DNA from: Egicoccus sp. AB-alg2 | Lineage (GTDB): Bacteria; Actinomycetota; Nitriliruptoria; Nitriliruptorales; Nitriliruptoraceae | Length of the DNA: 64,000 nt | NCBI RefSeq assembly: GCF_041821065.1 | Contig: NZ_JBGUAX010000002.1 | Span: 186,001-250,000 of the forward strand | Reading direction: 5' to 3' | Shown: positions 42,507-52,033 of the stretch, one piece after another | How the letters are laid out: each line of letters opens with the position of its first letter | How positions within the stretch are numbered: position 1 is the stretch's first letter | The notes under the pieces: generated by a model | The model's input: only the letters and a program-made list of their open reading frames with translations | Database searches by the model: none | Told to the model about the DNA's origin: nothing | Position numbers and translations under genes: made by a program

Positions 42507-44213
42507 ATGCTTCGCACCGTCCCCACTCCGTCGCTGTCGGCCGCTCCGGCCGGCCGCTACCGGGCTGCCGGTGGGGCCGCGCGTCGGGGGGCGCGGCCGC
42601 ACACGGTCGGGCGGGTGCTGGCGGCCGATCACGGTGCCGGCTACTCCACCGCGACCGACGGCTCGGCGCCTGCCACCCGCCCCGCACCCGTCGAGCCGGT
42701 GGACGTCGCCGACGGTGCGGATGCGTTTCCGGTGTTGGCGGAGGTGCCGGGGCTGGCCGGGATGCTCGACGAGCTGCGCCTGGTCGATCGGCTGCTCGCG
42801 TCGGTGCTGGACACGATCATCCAGCTCCAGGACAGCTCCGCAGTCGAAACCGTCACCGGGGTGCCGTTGGAGCAGTGGCTGCTGAGCGAGGCCCGCCGCA
42901 CGTCCGCGGATCGGCGGATGCTGCTGACCGCCGCCGACGTCCTGCGCCGGCTGCCCGGCCTCAAGGCCGCATTCGACCAAGCCCGGATCTCGTGGGCACA
43001 GCTGCGCATCATCGCGCTCGAAGTGCAGCGGCTGCCCCGCCGGCTCGACCCCCAGCTGGACGCTGCCGTCGACGAGCTGGTCGACCGGCTGGACCGCACG
43101 GACCCGGATGCCGTATCGGGGCTGGTTCGGTGGCTGGCCGCCGACCTCACCGCCGCCGACACCCCCGACGAGCCTGACGAGGAACCGGCGGAGATGCTGG
43201 TGCTCCAGCCGCGGCTCGACGGCACCGGCGGGAAGTTCTTCGGACAGGCCAACGCGGCCAACTTCGCGCTGCTCGAGGCCGCCACCGACCCGGGAAAGGC
43301 CGGCCCGGCCACCAAACCCGGGATCGGGCATGACCCGGATCCCAAGACGGTCCGACAGGCCGCCAAGGATCGTGGGCAGCGCCGGTTCGCCAAGCTCATC
43401 GACCTGCTCGACACCGCCGCCGGCGGTCAAGACGGGCGGGCGGGGGTCAAGGTGCTGGTCCGCATCCCGTTCGACACGCTGCTGGAGGCGGGCAGGTTGC
43501 CGGCCGAGGTGTTGACCCGGTTGGCTGGCGGCAAGCTGCGGCTCACGTCTGGGGCGGCGCGGCGGCTGCTCGACGAACGCGGCGCCGACCTGCGGACCGT
43601 GATCGTCGACGACGCCGGCCAGGTGCTCGGGGTCGGCCGTGCCCGCCGGTTCCCGCCCGGTTGGCTGTCCGACGCCGTGCTCGCAGTCCACGACACCTGT
43701 AGCGAACCCGGCTGCCACACCGCCGCGCTGGCCTGCGACATCGACCACGCCCGCCCCTGGCGCCCCGTCCGGCCCGGTGACCTACCGGGACGGACGGATA
43801 TCGACCAGCTCGCGCCGCTGTGCCGGCCCACCAACCACACCAAAGATGCTGCCGGCTGGACCGTCACCCAGACCGCCGACGGCATCCGGGTCTGGCACCA
43901 CCCCCGCAGCGGACTGCGGATCCGGACCCTGCCCGGCACCACCCGCATCCCGCTCCCACCCACAACTGTCGACCGCAGCGCGTCCGGCGGCACAGACCCG
44001 CCCACCCCACCTCGCGGCGGGCCAGCCGGCGGTGCCGACCCGCCCGCCGTGCCCGGTGGTACGGACCCGCCGGCCCCATCTGGCAAGCCGCGCATCGGCG
44101 GTGCCGACCCGCCCGCCGTGCCCGGCGACACGCCCAGCGCCGGCTGCGATCCACCCGCCGTTTCCGGGCTCACGCCGGTCGTCGATGACTCTGGCGACAC
44201 CATCCCGTTCTGA
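42507..44213 (+). CDS. DUF222 / HNH endonuclease (13E12-type) protein
   Basis: A 568-residue protein. The N-terminal half is the helical DUF222 domain (LLSEARRTSADRRMLLTAAD VLRRLPGLKAAFDQARISWA). The C-terminal HNH nuclease has EPGCHTAALACDIDHARPW and LCRPTNHTKDAAGW. The last 85 residues are an imperfect repeat of GGADPPAVPG-like units. Such proteins are abundant in actinobacteria and related to the REP13E12 repeats; their role is unclear. GATACT at 42495-42500 lies just upstream of the ATG, so the transcript may be leaderless. Confidence 0.88.
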   Translation: MLRTVPTPSLSAAPAGRYRAAGGAARRGARPHTVGRVLAADHGAGYSTATDGSAPATRPAPVEPVDVADGADAFPVLAEVPGLAGMLDELRLVDRLLASVLDTIIQLQDSSAVETVTGVPLEQWLLSEARRTSADRRMLLTAADVLRRLPGLKAAFDQARISWAQLRIIALEVQRLPRRLDPQLDAAVDELVDRLDRTDPDAVSGLVRWLAADLTAADTPDEPDEEPAEMLVLQPRLDGTGGKFFGQANAANFALLEAATDPGKAGPATKPGIGHDPDPKTVRQAAKDRGQRRFAKLIDLLDTAAGGQDGRAGVKVLVRIPFDTLLEAGRLPAEVLTRLAGGKLRLTSGAARRLLDERGADLRTVIVDDAGQVLGVGRARRFPPGWLSDAVLAVHDTCSEPGCHTAALACDIDHARPWRPVRPGDLPGRTDIDQLAPLCRPTNHTKDAAGWTVTQTADGIRVWHHPRSGLRIRTLPGTTRIPLPPTTVDRSASGGTDPPTPPRGGPAGGADPPAVPGGTDPPAPSGKPRIGGADPPAVPGDTPSAGCDPPAVSGLTPVVDDSGDTIPF

Positions 44214-44260
44214 CGCGTGCCAACCGCAGCGCGGCCAGAACCGCATCTCCTACGTCGACT

Positions 44261-44306
44261 GCCCACCACGCCGAACCCGCCTCCAGCGGGACGTCGCGTG
44301 GTGGGC
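44261..44306. terminator. Branched hairpin between convergent genes
   Basis: GCCCACCACGC (44261-44271) and GCGTGGTGGGC (44296-44306) form an 11-bp stem enclosing a smaller CCCGC-ctcca-GCGGG hairpin. It lies between the DUF222/HNH gene and the P-type ATPase gene, which converge, so it probably terminates both. Confidence 0.65.
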
Positions 44307-44399
44307 TCGACGTGCGCCCACCGGGTCACCACCCCGGGCGTCCTCGCCGGCTGCCACGCGCGCGCCCGCCGGGCTGCGACGGCGGACGAGGCGCCATCG

Positions 44400-47255
44400 T
44401 CAGCTCGTCGTGGCACGGACTAGCCGCCAGCGCTTGTGCGCCTCGCTCACCAGGATCACCAGCACCGCCACCAGCACGATCCGCGGCCACCCGGCGCCCG
44501 GGACGGGGGCGATCTGCAGCAGACGCTGCGTCGGGCCCCAGTACGTCGCGGCGAGATGGACCACCAGCGCGACGGCGGTCGCGACGAGCAGGAACGGGTT
44601 GCCGCGCAGGCCGCTGCGCAGGATCGATCGACGTTCCGACCGCACGTTGTAGACGTGGGCCGCCATCGCGACCACCAGAGCGGTCAAGGCCGCGCCCCGC
44701 GCGGCGTCCGGCTCGGCCGCGATGCCTCGTGCCCACGTGAACACCCAGAGGCTGCCGGCCGCCATCGTGACCCCGGTCAACACGGTGCGTACCCACAGCA
44801 CCCGCGTGACCAGCCCCTCGGCCCGCGGGCGTGGTGGCCGGTCGAGCACGTCCGGCTCCCCGGGCTCGAATGCCAGCGCGACGTCCTGGACGCCGTTGGT
44901 GACGAGGTTCAGCCACAGCAGCGCGGCCGGCGCGTACGGCAGCGGCAGCCCGAGTGCGATGGAGGTGATGATGGCCACGATGGCCGCCACACCGGTCGAC
45001 AGCAAGAAGTAGGTCACCTTGCGCAGGTTGTCGAAGACGACGCGCCCCTCTTCGACGGCATCGGCGATCGACACGAAGTCGTCGTCGGTCAGCACCATGT
45101 CGCTGGCCTCTCGCGCCACGTCCGTGCCGCTACGGCCCATCGCCACCCCGATGTCGGCCGCCTTCAGGGCCGGGCCGTCGTTCACCCCATCACCGGTGAC
45201 GGCGACCACGTGACCGTGCGAACGCAGCGCTCGCACCACCCGCAGCTTGTGCTCCGGCGTGACACGGGCGAACACGTCGACGTCGCCGACACGAGCCGCG
45301 AGCGTGTCGTCGTCCATCACCGCGAGCTCCTGGCCGGTGACCACCTCGACGGCCGGAGTCATCTCGGCTGCGGGCGCGTCGCCGGCCCCGAGCGCGCCAT
45401 CGACCGGCCGCGCCCGGCCGGCCGGGGTCGCGCCGCCGATTCCGACGTCCGCAGCGATGGCACGAGCCGTGGCCGCATGGTCGCCGGTCACCATGACGAC
45501 GCGGACACCGGCCTGCCGGCAACGCGCGACGGCTTCGCGGACACCGTCACGCGGCGGATCCTGCATGCCCACCAGGCCGGTGAGCAGGAGTTCCTCGGCG
45601 GCGGGAGGCGCGTCCGGGTCGATGGCCCCGGCATCGACGTCGAGGCGACGCTCTGCGGTGGCGAGCACCCGTAGCCCGCGGCGCGCCAGCGCGTCCGCAG
45701 CGGCGAGGACCTCCTCCGCCACGAGTGGCGCCACACCTCCGGCGGCCCGTACGCCCGCACACCGCTCCAGTACGCGCTCAGGCGCACCCTTGCAGCGCAG
45801 CACGGGTCCGTGCTCGTCGACCACCACGTAGGCGTACTGGCGATCGGGTTCGAAGGGAACCGTGGCGAGCAGCGGGGCGGTGGCCCGTACGTCCTCGGGC
45901 GGCAGACCGGCTACGAACGCTGCCTCGAGCAAGGCCGACTCGGTGGGGTCCCCGACGTGCTCGACGATCGCCGCGTCGTGGACGACGAGGTCGGCCTCGT
46001 TGCTCAGCACCGCGGTACGCAGCGCGGCGGCGAAGCTGCCGTCGGCCGCCTCGGCGACCACCTCTGCCGCGGTCCGGACCGCTGGGTCGTCACCGGCGTC
46101 CGCCGTTGTACCGGCCACCGTGACGGGATCATGCATGGCGGCGCCGCCGAAGACGACGGTGCCGTCGGCGGTCCAGGCCCGGAGGACCGTCATCCGGTTC
46201 TGTGTGAGCGTGCCGGTCTTGTCCGACCCGATCACGTCCGTGCTGCCCAACGTCTCCACGGCCGGGAGCGACCGGACGATCGCCCGGCGGCGGGCCATGC
46301 GCCGCACGCCGAGGGCCATGGCGACCGTGAAGGCGACGGGCAGCCCCTCGGGGACGACGGCCACGGCCAACGCGACGGCGGTCCGGAACATCGTCGTCGC
46401 TGGCTCACCGAGCGCCACCCCGAGGGCGAAGGCCACCGCCGTCGAGGCGAGGACGACGACGCCGATGAGGTTGGCGAATCGTCGCAGTCGGCGCTGCAAC
46501 GGTGTCTGCGGCTCGGCCTCGTCACGGATGCTCTCCGCGATGGCGCCCAGCTGCGTCCCGCTACCGGTCGCCGTCACGAGTCCGCGGCCCCGCCCACTCG
46601 CGACGACGGTGCCCATGAACGCCATGCAGGTGCGATCGCCGGTCAGCGCCGCCCCGTCGACGACGTCCGGCCGCTTTCGGGCCGGCAGGCTCTCGCCGGT
46701 GAGGAGCGACTCGTCGACCTCCAGGGCTTCGGTCCGGACGAGGCGCAGGTCGGCGGGCACCCGGGTGCCCGAGGTCAACAGCACGACGTCGCCGGGGACG
46801 AGTTCGGCGGCGTCCACCTCGCGTGTCCTGCCGCCACGGACGACGGTGGACCGGGGAGCGGCCAGTTCCATCAGCGAGGTGACGGCGCGGTCGGCGCGGT
46901 ACTCCTGCACGAACCCGATGACGGCGTTGATGATCAGCACCGCCGCGATGACGGCCGCGTCGGCGTACTCCTCGATGATCACGGTGACGATCGCGGCGAC
47001 GACGAGGATCGCGATCAGCGGGCTGCGGAACTGGTCCGCCAGCAGGGCTGCGATGCTGCGCCCCTCGGCGGCGGGAAGTTCCTTGCGGCCGCCGCTGGCA
47101 AGACGTCGCCCGACCTCGTCGTCGTCGAGGCCGGCCGTCATGGACGTGGCCAGTGCGACCTCCACCTCTTCCGGTGACCGCGCGTGCCAGGTCGGTGCGG
47201 CGTCGTCCGGGCTCGTGGATGCGCGCCCGGTGGTCCCGGTGCCGGCGGTCACCAT
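44400..47255 (-). CDS. Type II cation-transporting P-type ATPase
   Basis: A 951-residue pump with about ten transmembrane helices. Motifs: LLTGESLPA (dephosphorylation loop), VVPEGLPVAFTVAMALGVRR (ion-binding TM4), GSDKTGTLTQNRM (phosphorylated Asp), LRCKGAPERVL (nucleotide binding) and TGDGVNDGPALKAADIGVAM (hinge). The N-terminal cation-ATPase domain and TM4 PEGLP place it with Ca2+/Na+-type (PMCA/SERCA-like) pumps; the ion cannot be assigned with confidence. The ATG at 47255 overlaps the end of the upstream ybaK-like gene by 7 bp. Confidence 0.93.
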   Translation of the reverse strand: MVTAGTGTTGRASTSPDDAAPTWHARSPEEVEVALATSMTAGLDDDEVGRRLASGGRKELPAAEGRSIAALLADQFRSPLIAILVVAAIVTVIIEEYADAAVIAAVLIINAVIGFVQEYRADRAVTSLMELAAPRSTVVRGGRTREVDAAELVPGDVVLLTSGTRVPADLRLVRTEALEVDESLLTGESLPARKRPDVVDGAALTGDRTCMAFMGTVVASGRGRGLVTATGSGTQLGAIAESIRDEAEPQTPLQRRLRRFANLIGVVVLASTAVAFALGVALGEPATTMFRTAVALAVAVVPEGLPVAFTVAMALGVRRMARRRAIVRSLPAVETLGSTDVIGSDKTGTLTQNRMTVLRAWTADGTVVFGGAAMHDPVTVAGTTADAGDDPAVRTAAEVVAEAADGSFAAALRTAVLSNEADLVVHDAAIVEHVGDPTESALLEAAFVAGLPPEDVRATAPLLATVPFEPDRQYAYVVVDEHGPVLRCKGAPERVLERCAGVRAAGGVAPLVAEEVLAAADALARRGLRVLATAERRLDVDAGAIDPDAPPAAEELLLTGLVGMQDPPRDGVREAVARCRQAGVRVVMVTGDHAATARAIAADVGIGGATPAGRARPVDGALGAGDAPAAEMTPAVEVVTGQELAVMDDDTLAARVGDVDVFARVTPEHKLRVVRALRSHGHVVAVTGDGVNDGPALKAADIGVAMGRSGTDVAREASDMVLTDDDFVSIADAVEEGRVVFDNLRKVTYFLLSTGVAAIVAIITSIALGLPLPYAPAALLWLNLVTNGVQDVALAFEPGEPDVLDRPPRPRAEGLVTRVLWVRTVLTGVTMAAGSLWVFTWARGIAAEPDAARGAALTALVVAMAAHVYNVRSERRSILRSGLRGNPFLLVATAVALVVHLAATYWGPTQRLLQIAPVPGAGWPRIVLVAVLVILVSEAHKRWRLVRATTS

Positions 47256-47725
47256 GGCTCGCCGACCGGCACCCGGCTGACGGGAGCGACGGTGACGGTG
47301 GCACCGTGCAGCAACGGCTCGGCCTCCGTGCGTACGGACTGCCGTTGGCTGCCGGCCGCGAAGGTGACCCTGGCATGCTCGAACACGGCCGGGTCGACGA
47401 CCACGGGCACGTGCAGAAGCGACGGCAGGGCCGGCAATGCGCCGGGCTCGAACTCCGGGAAGTGTGCCAGGACCTCGTCCTCGCTGGCCAGGCGGGCGTG
47501 CTTCTCGTCCAGCGCGTCACGCACGAGGTCGAGGTCGAGGCGGCGGGTCGCGGGGATCACGGCCAGGGCCGGCCCGGTCTCCAGTTCGAGGACGAGCACC
47601 TTCAGGACCTCGTCGGCGTCCAGGGCGAGCGAGCGCGCCTCGGCGAGCGCGCTCGCGGCCGGCGCATGTGGGAGGAACTCGAACCGCACGCCCAGACGTT
47701 CCAGGTGTTCGGTCACCATCGACAT
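47249..47725 (-). CDS. YbaK/EbsC aminoacyl-tRNA deacylase-like protein
   Basis: A 158-residue single-domain protein. SALAEARSLALDADEVLKVL VLELETGPALAVIPATRRLD contains the conserved KxLV and pocket residues of the YbaK/ProX superfamily, which clears mischarged tRNA. GAGGAGG precedes the ATG at 47725. It is translationally coupled to the downstream P-type ATPase, an unusual pairing; a metal or regulatory link is possible but unsupported. Confidence 0.8.
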   Translation of the reverse strand: MSMVTEHLERLGVRFEFLPHAPAASALAEARSLALDADEVLKVLVLELETGPALAVIPATRRLDLDLVRDALDEKHARLASEDEVLAHFPEFEPGALPALPSLLHVPVVVDPAVFEHARVTFAAGSQRQSVRTEAEPLLHGATVTVAPVSRVPVGEPW

Positions 47726-47792
47726 CGCGGCACCTCCTCGGGGCTCGCCTCCCACGTTCCGGAGCGCACCGGAACCCACCCAGAGGCGAAGG

Positions 47793-48797
47793 TCATGGCC
47801 GCACCTGCAGGACGGCCGCGCCGGCGAACCGGTCGTTGGCGAGGTCGTCCAACGCGACGTCGGCAGCCTCGAAGGGGTACGGGCGCACGGTCGCGTGCAC
47901 CCCGATGCGCTCCGCCAACGCGAGGAACGCCTCGCCATCGGCGCGGGTGTTCGCCGTCACGGAACGAAGCTCGCGTTCCTGGAACAGGTGCCGTTGATAG
48001 TCGAGCGGCGGGATTTCGGTGACGTGGATGCCAGCAAGGGAGAGCACCCCACCACGGTCGAGGCTGGCGAGCGCCTGGGGGACCAGGTCACCGGCCGGCG
48101 CGAAGGAGATCGCGGCGTCGAGCGACACCGGCGGGTGCTCCCCGGCCTCGCCGACCCAGATGGCGCCGAGCTCCGTGGCCAGCTGTCGCGCCGCCGCACC
48201 GCGGGTGACGACGTACAGCTCCGCGCCCATCGCCAGGGCGACCTGGGCGGTCAGGTGCGCGGAGCCGCCGAACCCCCACATCCCGAGGCGGTCACCGGGA
48301 CGGAAGCCCGAACGCCGCAGTGCCCGGTAGCCGATGATGCCCGCACAGAGCAGCGGCGCCGTCTGCTCGTCCGGACGCTCACGCGACAACCGGTAGGCCC
48401 ATCCCTGTGGGGCCAGCACCTGCTCGGCGTACCCGCCGTCATGGGTCCAACCGGTGAACTGCGGGACGACGCACAGGTTCTCCGCGCCGCGGCGGCAGGG
48501 CCGGCACGACCCGCACGTGTGGCGCAGCCACGCGACGCCGACGCGATCGCCGATCGCGAACCGCTCCGCTCCCGGTCCCAGCCGGTCGACGTGTCCGACG
48601 ACCTCGTGCCCGGGCACGACGTGCGGATGCACGGTCGGCAGGTCGCCGTCGACGACGTGCAGGTCCGTGCGGCACACCCCGCACGCGTCGACGCGGACGC
48701 GCACCTGGCCGGGACCCGGCTCGGGGTCCGGCCGCTCGACCAGCCGCAACCCGCGGCGGGTGTCGGCCTCCTCGTGATCGACGATCCAGGCCCGCAC
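47793..48797 (-). CDS. Zinc-dependent alcohol dehydrogenase
   Basis: A 334-residue MDR-family enzyme. Catalytic zinc ligands are in [11 protein letters not shown] and [14 protein letters not shown]; the structural zinc is held by [15 protein letters not shown]. The NAD(P) fold reads [20 protein letters not shown], with GFGGSA at the usual GxGxxG turn. It is closest in style to AdhA-like propanol-preferring dehydrogenases. AAAGGA selects the GTG at 48797; a GTG eight codons earlier is possible. Confidence 0.92.
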   Translation of the reverse strand: MRAWIVDHEEADTRRGLRLVERPDPEPGPGQVRVRVDACGVCRTDLHVVDGDLPTVHPHVVPGHEVVGHVDRLGPGAERFAIGDRVGVAWLRHTCGSCRPCRRGAENLCVVPQFTGWTHDGGYAEQVLAPQGWAYRLSRERPDEQTAPLLCAGIIGYRALRRSGFRPGDRLGMWGFGGSAHLTAQVALAMGAELYVVTRGAAARQLATELGAIWVGEAGEHPPVSLDAAISFAPAGDLVPQALASLDRGGVLSLAGIHVTEIPPLDYQRHLFQERELRSVTANTRADGEAFLALAERIGVHATVRPYPFEAADVALDDLANDRFAGAAVLQVRP

Positions 48798-48881
48798 GTC
48801 GCGTCCTTTCGCCGTGTCCACCGGCTCGACGGCCCCGGGACGCCGCTCCCCCGGGACGCCGGTTTCCCGGATCGGCGGCGA

Positions 48882-49085
48882 TCAGCGACCGGTCGGCGGG
48901 GTGGCGTCGTGCCGGATCTCCGCGTCCGCTCCGGGCGAGATGATGCTCTCGTGTCCGTCGGACCAACGCACCAGGTAGGGCGGCTCGCCGTCGCGGCCAT
49001 GGACCTCGAGGATCTCGGCCTCACGCACGACCCGGTGGGTGTGGTGGCCCTGGATCAGGAGTCGGTCGCCCACGTGCGCCTTCAT
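48882..49085 (-). CDS. DUF1918 protein
   Basis: A 67-residue protein that fits the actinobacterial DUF1918 pattern closely: MKAHVGDRLLIQGHHTHRVV REAEILEVHGRDGEPPYLVR WSDGHESIISPGADAEI. It forms a small SH3-like barrel of unknown function. The ATG at 49085 follows a GAGG stretch; an upstream GTG-led extension of 11 residues is not conserved. Confidence 0.88.
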   Translation of the reverse strand: MKAHVGDRLLIQGHHTHRVVREAEILEVHGRDGEPPYLVRWSDGHESIISPGADAEIRHDATPPTGR

Positions 49086-49275
49086 CGTCCTCGCCTCCGA
49101 CTCGTCGGCCGCAGCCACACATGACGGCGTCGCCGGTCGGCGGCCGCCGCATGGGGGGTCGTCCTCCTGCTGTCAGTACACCGCGGCCAGGGTCGGCCGG
49201 GAAGGGGCGATGGGCCTTCACCGTGGGGCGTTCGCCCCGTGCCCGGGGCGGGCGGCGCGGGTTGACTGCACGCAT

Positions 49276-49296
49276 GTGCCTCGCCCGTCGAGGCAC
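49276..49296. repeat. Perfect inverted repeat upstream of the GerW-like gene
   Basis: GTGCCTCG (49276-49283) and CGAGGCAC (49289-49296) flank 5 nt and end 11 bp before the ATG at 49308. A TTGACT hexamer lies just upstream (49262-49267). It may be an operator or a hairpin that affects ribosome access, since no Shine-Dalgarno sequence is evident. The rest of 49086-49261 shows no gene. Confidence 0.5.
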
Positions 49297-49307
49297 CGTG
49301 ATCGACG

Positions 49308-49703
49308 ATGAGCAACGAGGCCGACATGAAGGTCGACGAGGTACTGCACGCCGCCCAGGACACGCTGACCGTCCGCCGCGTCTACGGCGAGCCGCTCCAA
49401 CAGGACGGGTTGACGGTGATCCCGGCTGCGGCCGTCGCCGGAGGTGGCGGCGGAGGCGGTGGCCACGACAACGAGGGTCAGGAGGGAGAAGGTGGCGGCT
49501 TCGGAATGGCTGCCAAGCCGGTCGGCGCCTTCGTGATCTCGCAGGGTCGGTTGACCTGGCAGCCCGCCGTGGACGTGAACCGACTGCTCGGCACCGTCGC
49601 CACCGTCCTCTGCATCGCGCTGCTCACCTCACGGCGCGGCCGTCGCCGCCGGCGCGAGGCGGGGAGCAGCGAGGCGGCGCGGTGGCGCCGTCGGGCCAGC
49701 TGA
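49308..49703 (+). CDS. GerW/YtfJ family protein
   Basis: A 131-residue protein with the family hallmarks: VRRVYGEPLQQDGLTVIPAA, a glycine-rich stretch, GGGFGMAAKPVGAFVISQGR and WQPAVDVNRL, ending in a single hydrophobic segment (LLGTVATVLCIALLTS) and a basic tail. GerW (YtfJ) is a spore-germination protein in Bacillus; in actinobacteria its role is unknown. It is followed by a strong hairpin. Confidence 0.88.
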   Translation: MSNEADMKVDEVLHAAQDTLTVRRVYGEPLQQDGLTVIPAAAVAGGGGGGGGHDNEGQEGEGGGFGMAAKPVGAFVISQGRLTWQPAVDVNRLLGTVATVLCIALLTSRRGRRRRREAGSSEAARWRRRAS

Positions 49704-49708
49704 GACCC

Positions 49709-49742
49709 GGCCGGTGACGGGTGCGCGTGTCCGTCACCGGCC
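49709..49742. terminator. Bidirectional hairpin after the GerW-like gene
   Basis: GGCCGGTGACGG (49709-49720) and CCGTCACCGGCC (49731-49742) form a perfect 12-bp stem with a 10-nt loop. It separates the plus-strand GerW gene from the minus-strand flavodoxin gene. Confidence 0.8.
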
Positions 49743-49844
49743 GACCAGCTCACCCACGACGTCGACCAGGCCGAGTACCTCCTCCTCGACCAGTTCCTCG
49801 CGGGTGGCGACCGTCCCGACCGCCCCCCGCGGCGGCCTCGCCGG

Positions 49845-50378
49845 TCAGGCGGGACTGGAGGCGGACGCCAGCCCCGACACGTCGGCGACCAGCAGCGCGC
49901 CCCAGGCCCGGGCGCGCTCGAGTTCGCCCTCGACCAGCGGCCCGCCGGTGCCCTCGACCCAGAAGCTCTCCGGCGGCTCCTGCAGCCGGAACTCCAGGGC
50001 CCGCAAGCGGCGCGCGGCCGCCCTGGCCGCCGAGCCGGGCAGACGCGGCCGCGCGATCCGGGTGTCGAACACGGCCACCGGCAGGCCCTTGGGCCCCGAG
50101 ACGTCGGCCAGCCATTCGCGCAGGCCGCGGCGGCGGAGCGACGCACCCGCGGGAGCGCCCTGCTGCTGCGCCGACTCCCGCGTCGAGGGACGGGTCAGCC
50201 CGAACGCATGGGTCGGCCCGCCGACCACGACGAGGTCCCACGTGACCGCCAGGGCAGTGGGGGCCTCGACGACGTCCACCGTCTCCACACTCAGACGTCC
50301 CCGCGGCCCGTCGGCGATCGCGCCCGCCACCTCGCGGGTGTTGCCGAACAACGACTCGTACACCACCAGCGCTCGCAT
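49845..50378 (-). CDS. Flavodoxin-family protein
   Basis: A 177-residue protein with the FMN phosphate loop ESLFGNTREVAGAIADG near the N-terminus (MRALVVYESLFGNTREVA), VTWDLVVVGGPTHAFGLTRP for the ring, and PVAVFDTRI in the core. It probably carries electrons or senses redox state through FMN. GGAGGG precedes the ATG at 50378. The reading frame continues past the TGA at 49845 for 35 codons with strong third-position GC, up to another TGA at 49734-49736. Confidence 0.85.
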   Translation of the reverse strand: MRALVVYESLFGNTREVAGAIADGPRGRLSVETVDVVEAPTALAVTWDLVVVGGPTHAFGLTRPSTRESAQQQGAPAGASLRRRGLREWLADVSGPKGLPVAVFDTRIARPRLPGSAARAAARRLRALEFRLQEPPESFWVEGTGGPLVEGELERARAWGALLVADVSGLASASSPA

Positions 50379-50595
50379 CGTGTCGCCCTCCATGTGAGGA
50401 CCGTGTCGCTGGATCGCGACACTTCAGCGTGCGCCCGCGGGCCTGCAGCCGCCCGGGGCGTTCGGCCCCACCCGGTGGCGTCGTCGGACCCGGATGCGTC
50501 TCGCCCGTGCGCGTGACGGGACGGTGTGCGCGTTCCGGTCTGGTCGCGCGCGAGCCCGTTTGTCATGCTGTGAATCGCACGATGGGAGGTGTGCG

Positions 50596-51084
50596 ATGGA
50601 CAACGTCGCCGACCTGCACGCGCTCGTGCCCGCGGGCAGGCGCGATGCCTGCGAAGCGGCGCTGCGCGTCAGGATCTTCGCCAGGGATCTCGTCGTGCGC
50701 GACGCGCCACCCGGCACGTACCTCGTGCGCGACGACCGCTTCTACGACGACGCGACGGCCGCTCGGCGCGGCGCCGCGCTGGGTGCCCTCGTGGGTCTGG
50801 CGCTGGGTGTGCTCGCGGCCGTACTCGGCGTGTTCGCCGGCGGCGCGACGCTGCTGCTCGTGGCCGGGGCGGCGGTCTTCGCGGCGGGCGTCGGGGCGGT
50901 GATCGGCCTGCAACGCCACGAGGTGTTCGACGCCGACCCGGTCACGACCTTCGAGGTCGAGCCGGGCGCGTACAGCCTGTTCACCGTGCACACGGCCCAC
51001 TGGGACAGCTTCGCCCACCGCACCGTCTGCCGGCACGGCGCCCGCCTCGTCGAGCAGGACCTGCCACTACCGGCCCCCAGCTGA
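50596..51084 (+). CDS. Hypothetical membrane protein with glycine-rich hairpin
   Basis: A 162-residue protein. The first 60 residues are soluble, two glycine/alanine-rich transmembrane segments follow (GAALGALVGLALGVLAAVLG and GGATLLLVAGAAVFAAGVGA), then a soluble C-terminal domain. This is the same general plan as the stress-type protein at 19446. GGGAGG (50584-50589) lies inside a short stem formed by CGCAC and GTGCG, next to the ATG. No function can be assigned. Confidence 0.65.
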   Translation: MDNVADLHALVPAGRRDACEAALRVRIFARDLVVRDAPPGTYLVRDDRFYDDATAARRGAALGALVGLALGVLAAVLGVFAGGATLLLVAGAAVFAAGVGAVIGLQRHEVFDADPVTTFEVEPGAYSLFTVHTAHWDSFAHRTVCRHGARLVEQDLPLPAPS

Positions 51085-51117
51085 CCGCGAGCGGACCACG
51101 ATCAGCCGGTCGCGCGG

Positions 51118-51969
51118 TCAGCGGCGCCGGACGGGCGGCGCGGCGGCGAAGGCGATCGGGTCGGCGCCGACGGCCACGGCGTCGGCCATGCGCTGCAGGG
51201 CGTCGACGGCCACGTGCCGAACGTGCGGTGCCGCCGCTTCACGTCGCCGCACGACCGATGGGTCGACGTGACCCAGCCGCACCACGATGCCACGCGGTGC
51301 CGAGGTGCTCTGGATGCGCAGGAAGCCGTGGGTGAGCGCCCGCTCGGGCTCCTGGCGGGCATCCACGACCGCGATCGCGACGTCGTCGGTCATAAGCAGG
51401 TCACCGTCGACCTGCACCGTGCGACCGCCGGCCTCCAGGATCGCACGCAGGACGTCGGTGACCCGGTCGGGCTCCCGGACGCGGGACCGGATCGCCGGCG
51501 ACAGCTCGAGCCGGTCGGCCAGCGGCAGCGCGCTCACGCTGACGTCCTCACCGCCGTCGCCGACCGGGTGCGGGTGGTGCGGTTCGGGCCGCTGCACCAC
51601 CGAGGGGCCGCGGCTGCGGCGCACGTGGGGCTCGTGCAGCTCCTCGGGGATGGCGACCTCATCCAGGGGTTTGGGCCGCTCCTCACGACCGAGCACGCGG
51701 CCGTCCCGGTCCACCACCTCGACGTGGTCCACGGACGCGTCCGCACGTAGCGCCCGCAGTGCGGCGTCGTGGACGAGACGTTCCACGGCCGGGTCGTCGG
51801 GGTCCACCCCGGTGACGTCCAGGACGACCCGCGCGCCGGTGGCCGTGGGCGTCGCGCTCCACGGCTCTCGGCGTGGGGGCGGGCGGTCCGGGCGCCGCCA
51901 GACGAAGATGCCGATGGCAGCCGCTGCCAGCACCATCAGCACCACGACGAAGATCGTCACCGCATCCAT
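51118..51969 (-). CDS. Hypothetical single-pass membrane protein
   Basis: A 283-residue protein with one N-terminal transmembrane helix (TIFVVVLMVLAAAAIGIFVW) and a cytoplasmic remainder. The segment ARVVLDVTGVDPDDPAVERL VHDAALRALRADASVDHVEV VDRDGRVLG reads like a small alpha/beta fold, and LTHGFLRIQSTSAPRGIVVR LGH like another beta unit. Proline/histidine-rich linkers join them. I recognise no family. Confidence 0.6.
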   Translation of the reverse strand: MDAVTIFVVVLMVLAAAAIGIFVWRRPDRPPPRREPWSATPTATGARVVLDVTGVDPDDPAVERLVHDAALRALRADASVDHVEVVDRDGRVLGREERPKPLDEVAIPEELHEPHVRRSRGPSVVQRPEPHHPHPVGDGGEDVSVSALPLADRLELSPAIRSRVREPDRVTDVLRAILEAGGRTVQVDGDLLMTDDVAIAVVDARQEPERALTHGFLRIQSTSAPRGIVVRLGHVDPSVVRRREAAAPHVRHVAVDALQRMADAVAVGADPIAFAAAPPVRRR

Positions 51970-52033
51970 GCCACGAGGATGGCGACGGCGACGACCGACG
52001 TCCAGGGAACAACGACCCTGGCCTCGGGGCCGC

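Noticed and set aside
44326-44916. Separate frame inside the P-type ATPase C-terminus
   Set aside because: Same-strand shadow of the real gene, with Arg/Pro/Gly-rich sequence and no domain.
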